A DNA stretch of 64,000 nt from Luteolibacter pohnpeiensis (GTDB lineage: Bacteria; Verrucomicrobiota; Verrucomicrobiia; Verrucomicrobiales; Akkermansiaceae), in the NCBI RefSeq assembly GCF_016595435.1, contig NZ_JAENIJ010000010.1, forward strand, positions 62,001 through 126,000, read 5' to 3'. The notes beneath the pieces were generated by a model. That model was not told the origin of the DNA. It was given only the letters and a program-made list of their open reading frames with translations, and did not search any database. Positions 35,291 through 43,194 of this stretch are shown here, in pieces (position 1 is the first letter of the stretch; each line of letters starts with the position of its first letter). The position numbers and the translations under genes were made by a program.

Positions 35291-37005
35291 ATCAAAGGGA
35301 ACTCCTGCCCAACCAATCCGACGTCCTGCGCTTCACCTTCCCCGCTGATGGGAAAATGGTGGAGGCGCTCAGGACGCGTTTCATCGATACCCTCACCAAC
35401 GGCGGCATTCCGGAAGAAGAACTCGTCCATTGGCGGCTGATTTTTAACGAAATCATCTTCAACGCCATCTTTCACGGAGCACAAAGCGATCCGTCCAAAT
35501 CTGTAACCGTCGAATGGGCATTGATGGATGGTGCCATCATGCTCTCTGCGGAAGATCCCGGAAACGGGCCGTCCGATGAGCAATTGAAAAACCCACAGCT
35601 GCCGGAAGATCCAACCTCGGAATCCGGCCGTGGACTTTTCATTCTGAATGATTTCGCCGACGAAATCCGCAGCTGGCGCAGCAACCCGGGATTCCGATTG
35701 GAAATCACCAAGAAGTATCCCGGCATGGGACGCATTCTGGTGATGGATGATGAGATGGAAAAAACTCTGGAGGAACTTTCATCCAGCTATGAAAGTTTGT
35801 CGTTCTTCAATCGCCTCGCGGAGAATTTGATCGAAAGCGGCAATCTCCAGGAATTCATTGATGGCTCACTCAATGAATTCCTCGCACTCCGTCCGAATGA
35901 TCGGATTTTCCTTCAAGGCTCACCCAAGATCCCTGACAACATTCGAGCATCCTTGTCGAATGCCCCATGGTTCCTGGATCCAGAAGAAGCAGATCCAGCA
36001 CTGAGAACGCTTGGCTCTCTCACCCGCGAAATCATGTGGGAAAACAATGAGGATCTGGCGCGACAAAACCTGGATCATCCAGGACTTCGCTCCACGGGAT
36101 CCGGCTGCGTGTTTCCGATTCTCGCTGGCGATATCCATTTCGGCGCGCTCGTGGTCTTGCGAAAACCCGGAAGCTCGACCATGCGCTTCCGCTCGCTCGG
36201 CACACTGCGCACCTTGGCAGACCTTTGCGGAATCGCCTGCGCCAATGCATATCTAACAACCATTCGCGACCAGTCCCAGAAGGATCTTCGGGAACTGGAA
36301 ATCGCCGTCGGCATTCAAAAAGCGCTTTTGCCGATTCTGCCCGCGCCCCCGTCCCCCAAATGGGAGTTATCAATTCATCAAGACAGCTCGCTCAGCATTG
36401 CCGGTGACTACGCGATCGCCAAGCTGGACAAGGATGGTAACCTGGTCATGGCCATCATCGATGTGATGGGTAAAGGGGTCTCAGCCGCGCTTTTGGCGAG
36501 TATTTTCAAAACCGCCTTCACCTTGTCCGTCAATTCAGGATCTGCGGCAAAGATTCTGGAAACCATCAACGAAACCCTTTGCGAACAATTGGGCAATCTT
36601 ACCATGTTCATCACCTGCGCAATCGCACGGGTCAGCAAAGATGGCAAGTCCATGGAACACGCCAGTGCCGGACATTGCCCGACGTTCTACTACGATGCCA
36701 ATGATGTTAGAACCTTCCTGGATCCATCCGGCCCACCGATCGGAATCATCTCGGATGTTTCCTATCAAAACGACATGATCGAGCTCCAAGGCGGCGAACG
36801 ATTCGTCTTCGTTACCGATGGTTGCTACGAGTGGGATCGGAAAGAAGAAAGCCAGGGATGGCACAAATTTGTAGATTTCATCGACTCTCAACGAAAACGT
36901 CCGGCCCAGCATCTTTGGGAACAACTCCGCGGCCACATTGCAAATTATTGCGGCCCCGTGCTGGAAGATGATTGCACCATTCTCACCCTCGACATGCTCC
37001 CATGA
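35287..37005 (+). CDS. Switch protein: anti-sigma-type HATPase, GAF-like and PP2C/SpoIIE phosphatase
   Basis: The 572-residue protein is a fusion of the two enzymes of a partner-switching system. Residues ~20-150 form a GHKL ATPase of the RsbW/SpoIIAB kind (N-box 'FNEIIFNAIFHGAQ', then 'SAEDPGNGPSDEQL' and 'ESGRGLFILNDFADE'). Residues ~165-340 look like a GAF sensor. Residues ~355-570 are a PP2C/SpoIIE phosphatase ('GDYAIAKLDKDGN', 'IIDVMGKGVSAALLAS', 'HASAGHCPTFYYDA', 'VTDGCYEW'). The kinase would phosphorylate STAS proteins and the phosphatase reverse this. Its likely partners are the STAS protein at 32985 and the STAS domains of the WecG fusion. No sigma factor is nearby. Confidence 0.88.
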   Translation: MNQRELLPNQSDVLRFTFPADGKMVEALRTRFIDTLTNGGIPEEELVHWRLIFNEIIFNAIFHGAQSDPSKSVTVEWALMDGAIMLSAEDPGNGPSDEQLKNPQLPEDPTSESGRGLFILNDFADEIRSWRSNPGFRLEITKKYPGMGRILVMDDEMEKTLEELSSSYESLSFFNRLAENLIESGNLQEFIDGSLNEFLALRPNDRIFLQGSPKIPDNIRASLSNAPWFLDPEEADPALRTLGSLTREIMWENNEDLARQNLDHPGLRSTGSGCVFPILAGDIHFGALVVLRKPGSSTMRFRSLGTLRTLADLCGIACANAYLTTIRDQSQKDLRELEIAVGIQKALLPILPAPPSPKWELSIHQDSSLSIAGDYAIAKLDKDGNLVMAIIDVMGKGVSAALLASIFKTAFTLSVNSGSAAKILETINETLCEQLGNLTMFITCAIARVSKDGKSMEHASAGHCPTFYYDANDVRTFLDPSGPPIGIISDVSYQNDMIELQGGERFVFVTDGCYEWDRKEESQGWHKFVDFIDSQRKRPAQHLWEQLRGHIANYCGPVLEDDCTILTLDMLP

Positions 37006-37376
37006 AACGCATTTTTGTAGCAGAAGATGATTTTGTCATCTCACGTCTCTATCAGATCCATTTCCAACGGAATCAGATCCAGGGAAGCTTTTTCACCACG
37101 GGGAAAAGCATGATCGAAAGCGCGTCGATCACACGACCTGATCTGGTCATTCTTGACTTCGAATTACCGGATATCCGGGGCCCGGAAGTCATGCGTGAGC
37201 TTCACCGCATCCCCGGCCGGGAAACCGTCCCGGTTGTCTTTGTTACTGGAAGGGCAACGCCCGAGGTCATCGACAGCCTTCGCAGCGAGGGTGCCAGCGA
37301 GGTCTTTGGCAAACCATTTTCGCCGCTTCAACTCATCCAGACGATCCGTAATCTAACAGGAGTCGAGGCGGGATGA
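37002..37376 (+). CDS. Receiver-only response regulator
   Basis: A 124-residue CheY-like protein. The acidic pocket is 'FVAEDDFV' (Glu8, Asp9), the phosphorylated Asp is Asp52 in 'LVILDFELPDIRG', with Thr82 ('VFVTGRA') and Lys104 ('VFGKPF') in place. No output domain is attached, so it would act by binding another protein, perhaps the GAF/phosphatase protein just before it. ATG overlaps that protein's stop (ATGA). No histidine kinase is in the window. Confidence 0.9.
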   Translation: MKRIFVAEDDFVISRLYQIHFQRNQIQGSFFTTGKSMIESASITRPDLVILDFELPDIRGPEVMRELHRIPGRETVPVVFVTGRATPEVIDSLRSEGASEVFGKPFSPLQLIQTIRNLTGVEAG

Positions 37377-38518
37377 AAGCCAAGATCGACATTTTCATCT
37401 TCGCCGACGCTCTCGGCTGGAACATAGCTTCGCGCAGGAAATTTGTAGAGGACCTGTTACCCGTCCGAAACCGCTGCGAAACCCTGCTCGGCTACTCATC
37501 AACCTGCGATCCGACGATTCTAACAGGAGCACTGCCCCAGGACCACGGGCACTTTTCCTTCTTTGTAAAAGCGAAGGAAAATCAAAGCCCCTTCAAATCC
37601 CTGCGCCACCTCGGATTTCTCCCTGAACTCGTCGCCGGGCACCATCGCGTCAGAAACAAGGTCTCGAAGTTCATTGCCGCCCGCCAAGGCTACACCGGTT
37701 ACTTCCAGCTCTACAGTGTGCCTTTTTCAAAACTTCCCTATCTCGACTACACCGAGAAAAAAGATATCTACGAGCCAGGCGGTATCAATGGTGGCCAGCG
37801 CACCATCTTCGAACATTGGCAGGAATCCGGAAAACCCTGGACACGATCGAACTGGAGATTGAGCGATCCGGAGAACATCGATCACGCCAAACGAGAAATT
37901 GAAAAAGGAGATGTCGAACTGCTTTACCTCTTCACCGCCAGACTGGACGCCGCAATGCATCGATACGGCACGGACCATCCACAGGTCGACGAAGCATTTG
38001 ACACCTTTGCGAAAAACCTCAGATCCATCGCGGACACTGCGGCTCGACACTACCAGGAAGTCCGCCTCCACCTATTCAGCGACCACGGCATGGCGGATGT
38101 CCATCAATGCTCCGACCTGCTTCCCCGCTGGGAGAAGCTCGGGTTGAAATTTGGCCGAGACTACACAGCGGTCTGGGATTCGACGATGGCTCGCTTCTGG
38201 TTCGCGGACGATTCTGTTAGAAAAACCGCAACCACCTGGCTCCAGGAACAAAAAGACGGTCAGGTTCTAACTGATGAACAACTCGCGGGCTATGGCTGCC
38301 TGTTTCCCGATCGAAAATTCGGCGAGCTGTTCTACCTGCTCCCTTCAGGTTCACTCTTCGTGCCATCCTTTCTCAATCAACGCAAGGTGACCGCGATGCA
38401 CGGCTACGCTCCAGAGCACATCGATAGCGCGGCTGCCTGGATGTCCAGTCATGAAACCCTGCCGGTTCAAAATCTAACCCAGATCTTTCCGGTAATGCGG
38501 AAAGCTGCTTCATCCTGA
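37373..38518 (+). CDS. Alkaline phosphatase-superfamily enzyme (type I phosphodiesterase/nucleotide pyrophosphatase-like)
   Basis: The 381-residue protein has the scattered metal ligands of the AlkP superfamily: an N-terminal Asp in 'IFIFADALGWN', a Thr/Ser nucleophile region 'SSTCDPTILTGALPQDHG', 'LDAAMHRYGTDHP', 'LHLFSDHGMADVH' and a late His. No signal peptide is seen, so it should be cytoplasmic. In a polysaccharide locus it could hydrolyse or transfer a phosphodiester on a precursor, or cut a nucleotide sugar. The substrate is not shown. It is coupled by ATGA to the response regulator. Confidence 0.78.
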   Translation: MKAKIDIFIFADALGWNIASRRKFVEDLLPVRNRCETLLGYSSTCDPTILTGALPQDHGHFSFFVKAKENQSPFKSLRHLGFLPELVAGHHRVRNKVSKFIAARQGYTGYFQLYSVPFSKLPYLDYTEKKDIYEPGGINGGQRTIFEHWQESGKPWTRSNWRLSDPENIDHAKREIEKGDVELLYLFTARLDAAMHRYGTDHPQVDEAFDTFAKNLRSIADTAARHYQEVRLHLFSDHGMADVHQCSDLLPRWEKLGLKFGRDYTAVWDSTMARFWFADDSVRKTATTWLQEQKDGQVLTDEQLAGYGCLFPDRKFGELFYLLPSGSLFVPSFLNQRKVTAMHGYAPEHIDSAAAWMSSHETLPVQNLTQIFPVMRKAASS

Positions 38519-38519
38519 A

Positions 38520-39776
38520 ATGACCAACACGCGCATCCTGCATGTTCCGCGACGCTTCGCCATCGACGAATGGGGAGGCACGGAAAGCGTCATTTATAAT
38601 TTGTGCCGCCAGCAGCAAGCTCTCGGCTATCAACCTGAAATCCATACTTCACGAGCACTTGCTTCTATCCCGTCGGAGGTTTGGAAAGACATCCCGATCC
38701 GTCGTTATCGTTACCAATATCCATTCTTCGGCCTTTCCGCTGATGAAATCCACGCGCTGGACAAAAAAGGCGGCAATCTCCTTTCGCTCGATCTTTTCCG
38801 GCATCTGCTGACTGCCAAAAATGTCAGAATCTATCATGCCCACGTCCTGAAACGCATGGGCGGCTCGGTTCTAACAGCTGCCCGATGGCGTAAGAAGCCG
38901 TGCGTTGTCACACTGCATGGAAATATTTTCGATGTCCCGGAATCTGAAGCAGCGTCGATCGTGGAAGCACAAGAAGGTCACTTTGAATGGGGAAAACCGT
39001 TCGGTGCACTGTTTCGTTCGCGGCATCTGCTTCATGACGTCGACGCCGTTCTTTGCGTTGGCTATTCCGAATATGAGAAGGCGAAAGAGATCCTTCCTCA
39101 CGATCGGATTCATCATTTGCCCAACGGTGTGAATGCCGAGTCATTTGCCAATGGCAACCGCATCGCTGGCCGTCACGCCCTCGACTGGCCGGAAGATGCG
39201 ATCGGGTTTGGCTGCCTCAGCCGGATTGATCCGCAGAAAAATCAATTGCTTTTAGTGGAAGCATTCGCCGCCTTGGTAGCCTCACAACCCAAGAAAAATT
39301 TCCGTCTATTGCTTGGCGGGCCGGTCACCAGCCAAACCTACCTTCAGGAAATTCTGGGAGCCATCGCTCGCCTCCATTTGGGCAATCTGGTCACCATTCA
39401 TCCCGCTGTAGTGGCTGAATCCGAACTGCATCGGAATCTTCTAACAGCTCTTGATGCCTTTGTACTTCCTTCCCGCCACGAGCCATTCGGGATTGTCGTG
39501 CTGGAAGCATGGGCATCCGGCGTGCCAGTCATCGCCTCCAACATCGGGGGACTGCAACGATTGGTTGATCATGAAAAAGACGGCCTCCATTTTCCATCGT
39601 CCAATGCTCCTGCCCTAACGGCATGCATGGCAAGGATTGCAGATGAGCCGGATCTCGGACCTGCACTTGCGCGAGCCGGGGCGGCTAAAATTCAGGCGCA
39701 CTACACTTGGAAAGCAGTCAACGCACAACTCGAACAAATCTATCAATCGGCGGAAGAACGCCAACGGGAACTATGA
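38520..39776 (+). CDS. Glycosyltransferase, GT4 family
   Basis: A 418-residue protein. 'DEWGGTESVIYNLCR' is the N-terminal acceptor/loop motif and 'PSRHEPFGIVVLEAWASGVP' the donor-binding motif with the two Glu. 'LSRIDPQKNQLLLVEAF' is typical of the family. It starts one base after the AlkP gene stop and its stop overlaps the GT2 gene that follows. Expected to add a hexose in the cytoplasm during repeat-unit synthesis. Confidence 0.9.
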   Translation: MTNTRILHVPRRFAIDEWGGTESVIYNLCRQQQALGYQPEIHTSRALASIPSEVWKDIPIRRYRYQYPFFGLSADEIHALDKKGGNLLSLDLFRHLLTAKNVRIYHAHVLKRMGGSVLTAARWRKKPCVVTLHGNIFDVPESEAASIVEAQEGHFEWGKPFGALFRSRHLLHDVDAVLCVGYSEYEKAKEILPHDRIHHLPNGVNAESFANGNRIAGRHALDWPEDAIGFGCLSRIDPQKNQLLLVEAFAALVASQPKKNFRLLLGGPVTSQTYLQEILGAIARLHLGNLVTIHPAVVAESELHRNLLTALDAFVLPSRHEPFGIVVLEAWASGVPVIASNIGGLQRLVDHEKDGLHFPSSNAPALTACMARIADEPDLGPALARAGAAKIQAHYTWKAVNAQLEQIYQSAEERQREL

Positions 39777-40660
39777 CCGAATTTCCTAAAGCCGTATCCG
39801 TGGTGATGCGATGCAAAGACGAAGGGTGGGCCGTCGGCGGCACGCTTCGACAACTCTTCAATCAAACTTTTGATGGTGAAATCGAGTTGATCGTCATTGA
39901 TTCAGGCTCGACGGACGGCTCTCTGGAAACCCTTGCCGCTGCCAATCCTGCGAAGCTGATCCAAATCAAACCGAGCGAGTATGTTCCAGGTGTGGTGATG
40001 AACCGGGGCGCTGCCGAAGCAAGCCATGACTGGATCATCTATCTGAATGCGGATGCCGAACCTGTCGGCACGGATTGGCTGAAGGAACTTCTAACAACTG
40101 CTATCGAGACTCCGAATTTTGGAGCCGCTTTTTCCCGACAAATCGCCCGCCCGGACTGTCAGGCAGTATTTGCCCATGGACTTGAACAGTGCTTCGGTCC
40201 GCAGCGTGAGTCTGCAAACTGGGAACATTTTTTCAGCATGGTAAGCAGCATCACTCACCGCTCCGTGCTGGATGCCCACCCGTTCCGCGAGGATCTCCAA
40301 TACGCGGAAGATGATGAATGGACGCGCCGCTTGATCGAGAATGGTTATCAAATTCCGTTTTCCGAAAAATCCGTCGTCATGCATTCGCACAACTACACGC
40401 TTCAGCAATCCTACAAGCGGGCTTTTGGCGACGCCAAAGCAATGGCGGCCACAGCCGAAAAACCTCCGGAAAATGCACTCACGCGCTGGCTCGCCATCGG
40501 ACTGGGTTGGGCAAATGATACCCGCAAGGATTTGAAATGGTGCGCGGCCAATCACCGCCTAACAGAAATGCCGCATGCCGCTGCGGTGCGTTTTTACCAA
40601 CGACTCGGTCGCAATGACGGCTATCGCGCAGGATGGAAACATTACCAACGTGACACATGA
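39773..40660 (+). CDS. Glycosyltransferase, GT2 family
   Basis: About 295 residues from 39773 (ATGA overlap; the open frame reaches 39707). The GT-A fold is clear: 'VSVVMRCKDEGWAVGGTLR', 'ELIVIDSGSTDGSLE', then the metal-binding DxD-type 'YLNADAEP' and 'YAEDDEWTRRLIENGYQI'. It lacks a membrane segment at the end, so it probably acts at the cytoplasmic face. Linkage and donor sugar are unknown. Confidence 0.88.
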   Translation: MTEFPKAVSVVMRCKDEGWAVGGTLRQLFNQTFDGEIELIVIDSGSTDGSLETLAAANPAKLIQIKPSEYVPGVVMNRGAAEASHDWIIYLNADAEPVGTDWLKELLTTAIETPNFGAAFSRQIARPDCQAVFAHGLEQCFGPQRESANWEHFFSMVSSITHRSVLDAHPFREDLQYAEDDEWTRRLIENGYQIPFSEKSVVMHSHNYTLQQSYKRAFGDAKAMAATAEKPPENALTRWLAIGLGWANDTRKDLKWCAANHRLTEMPHAAAVRFYQRLGRNDGYRAGWKHYQRDT

Positions 40661-41889
40661 AAATTCTAGCCATCTCGAACCTTTACCCACCCCATGAAAT
40701 CGGGGGTTATGAAATCCGCTGCCGTGACATCATGGAAAGAATCATGCAGCGTGGGCATGATGTGCGCATTCTGACATCCGATCATCATGTCCCGGACAGA
40801 GAGGAAATTGCGCAACCTCACGTTGCAAGAAAGCTAAGAATTCACGGATTTTTCGGCCACCCGTGGTTGCCGATCCATCAGCTCTACGCGCTGGAAGCTC
40901 ACAATCATCGAGCCCTGCAAGCAGAGATCGACTCCTTCCAGCCCGACCTGATTCATGTCTGGAATCTCGGCGGTATTTCCAAATCTCTGCTGCACCGGTT
41001 AGAAAATTGCGGCATCCCACATGTATACGATATTTCAGATCACTGGATCGCCCGCAGTATCGCAGGAGATGTGTGGCTTTCCTGGTGGAATGACGCTGGA
41101 TCGAAAGGACGAGTTTTCGCACGCAAGTTCGCTGAGACGATCGGTTTACGGAAAAAACTCGATCAAATCGCGCCCACTGCATCGGCCAAGAAACTTCGAT
41201 TCAAGAACATCTATTTTTGCAGCGCCTTCATGCGTGACCACACGGTTTCTAAAGGCTGGCCGGTCTCTCACGCATCGGTCATTCATTGTGGAATCGACAC
41301 CGGCGGTTTTACCGTGAAGCAAGATCACTCCGGGTTTTCAAAGCTTCTGTGGGTCGGCCGACTGTCGGAGGACAAAGATCCACTCACCGCAATTCGCGCC
41401 TTGTATCATGCCCACCAACTTGGTCTCACGCATCTGACTCTTGATCTGTTCGGAAAAGGAGATGCTGCCTACACAAGCATCGTCAACGATGAGATCTCCA
41501 AACTCAATCTAACAGAATTCGTTAGACTTCGGTTGGCACCTGCCGCGGAAATGCGGGGACTCTATTCTCAATACGATGCTTTGCTCTTCACCTCGAACTG
41601 GGGCGAACCTTTTGCGTTGACCCCCTTGGAAGCCATGGCCTCCGGCCTTCCGGTGATCACTTCATTGGATGGCGGGCAAAAAGAACTCGCGCGCGACAAG
41701 GACAATTGCCTGATCGCTGGCGCCGCCCAGCCCGAACTCTACGCTCAACGAATCAAGGAATTGAGCGAATCAAGCAGCCTGCGCGAATCCATCGCCTCAA
41801 CGGGTCTGACGGAAGTTCGTGAGAAATTCGATCTCGATCCGATCACGAGCCAAATCGAAGAGTTCCTGACCCAAGCCGAAGGATCATGA
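40657..41889 (+). CDS. Glycosyltransferase, GT4 family
   Basis: A 410-residue GT4 protein. 'NLYPPHEIGGYEIRCRDIM' gives the Gly-rich N-terminal loop and 'NWGEPFALTPLEAMASGLP' the C-terminal donor motif. 'RLSEDKDPLTAIRALYHA' is the usual central strand. It overlaps its neighbours by four bases at both ends, so synthesis is tightly coupled. Role in the repeat-unit assembly inferred from the locus. Confidence 0.9.
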   Translation: MKILAISNLYPPHEIGGYEIRCRDIMERIMQRGHDVRILTSDHHVPDREEIAQPHVARKLRIHGFFGHPWLPIHQLYALEAHNHRALQAEIDSFQPDLIHVWNLGGISKSLLHRLENCGIPHVYDISDHWIARSIAGDVWLSWWNDAGSKGRVFARKFAETIGLRKKLDQIAPTASAKKLRFKNIYFCSAFMRDHTVSKGWPVSHASVIHCGIDTGGFTVKQDHSGFSKLLWVGRLSEDKDPLTAIRALYHAHQLGLTHLTLDLFGKGDAAYTSIVNDEISKLNLTEFVRLRLAPAAEMRGLYSQYDALLFTSNWGEPFALTPLEAMASGLPVITSLDGGQKELARDKDNCLIAGAAQPELYAQRIKELSESSSLRESIASTGLTEVREKFDLDPITSQIEEFLTQAEGS

Positions 41890-43019
41890 AAATCCTTTTC
41901 TATGATGACAGCCCGGTGTTCGGCGGTCATGAGGTCATGTCCCTGCTCGGACTTGAGGCGATTTTATCTCGCAACACCTCCCCTCTCCACTTTCTGGCAT
42001 CCGCAGCAAATCAGAAGTTGGTCGAGCGCCTGAACGCGATTCAATCCAGGTTCCCTCAATTGGAAATCGAACTTCTGCCCTATCAATCCTCGAAATTGGA
42101 AGCTGCCAAAAACCGCTTGTATCCCGGTCGAGCGACGAAGTTGTCGAAACGTTTTCGGGAGATCAACCCATCGCTGGTCGTTGCCGTTCAGGGAAACATC
42201 GAGCATTCTTCACTGGCACTCATCGCCTCCAGAAAAGCAGGCATTCGATCAACAAGTTACATTCCGGTCCCACATTCCAATGCGGAGATGGGTGCAAAAC
42301 TTGGAGCCGCCCGCGATTTATTTTGCGGTCCGTTGTTCAAGCTGCCGGATAGCTTCATCACCATCACCGAGGAAATGGCAGCCATGCTCAAGCTCCGTGG
42401 CGCCACCTGTCCGATACATATCGTCTACAACGGCGTGGATGTGAACCGATTCCGCCCCGCGGATAAAACCGAATCCCGTATCGCGCTTGGCATTCCTACG
42501 GATGGAACCGTACTTGGCATGGTCGGAAGACTTGAATTCAGTCAGAAACAACAAGATCTACTAGTCCGCGCCGTGGCCGGTGAAGCAACGCTGACCGATC
42601 GAATCCACCTGGTTTTCGCTGGAGATGGACCGGACAAGGATTCCCTAAAGCAACTGCTCGACAATGCTGGAATCACCAGCACTCTCCTCGATTGGTCCGA
42701 TCCGGCGGTTCTCTATCCAGCACTGGATGCCTTGGTAATTCCATCGCGTTATGAAGGTTTGCCATTGGTCATGTTAGAATGTCTATGCACGGGGACCACC
42801 GTAATCGCCAGCGATCGCGATGGCATGAAGGACGTCTTGCCAGACGAATGGAGATTTACTCCAAATCAACAAAATGCTCTCGCTGCGATCATTGCGAAAT
42901 TCATCCAATCAGGTAAACCTTCACCTGCACCTGAGCTGGTTGCCCGGGTGCGCCAGGAAATGTCACTTGACTCTTTCTCAAACTCGTTCGCTGAGACGGT
43001 GTTCTCACTTGCCATCTGA
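41886..43019 (+). CDS. Glycosyltransferase, GT4 family
   Basis: A 377-residue GT4 protein. 'YDDSPVFGGHEVMSLLGLEA' is the N-terminal loop, 'GVDVNRFRPADKTES' and 'GRLEFSQKQQDLLVRA' the central region, and 'PSRYEGLPLVMLECLCTG' the donor motif. It starts inside the stop of the previous gene. A 175-base stretch follows before the Wzz-like gene, most of it apparently the unannotated N-terminus of that gene. Confidence 0.9.
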   Translation: MKILFYDDSPVFGGHEVMSLLGLEAILSRNTSPLHFLASAANQKLVERLNAIQSRFPQLEIELLPYQSSKLEAAKNRLYPGRATKLSKRFREINPSLVVAVQGNIEHSSLALIASRKAGIRSTSYIPVPHSNAEMGAKLGAARDLFCGPLFKLPDSFITITEEMAAMLKLRGATCPIHIVYNGVDVNRFRPADKTESRIALGIPTDGTVLGMVGRLEFSQKQQDLLVRAVAGEATLTDRIHLVFAGDGPDKDSLKQLLDNAGITSTLLDWSDPAVLYPALDALVIPSRYEGLPLVMLECLCTGTTVIASDRDGMKDVLPDEWRFTPNQQNALAAIIAKFIQSGKPSPAPELVARVRQEMSLDSFSNSFAETVFSLAI

Positions 43020-43194
43020 GCCTCGGCTCCTTATTCTTTAAGTTATCCGAAACAAATCTGACCAGCCTATCCCCGGCATTTCTTCGGGATCTTCGCCATC
43101 ATCTGACGTCGAGCTTACGGCAGATGCATCCCTTGCCGCCCCTACCCCACCCAAAAAAGGGTTCAATTTCCCTCTTCCGACCGATCCGATCCGT

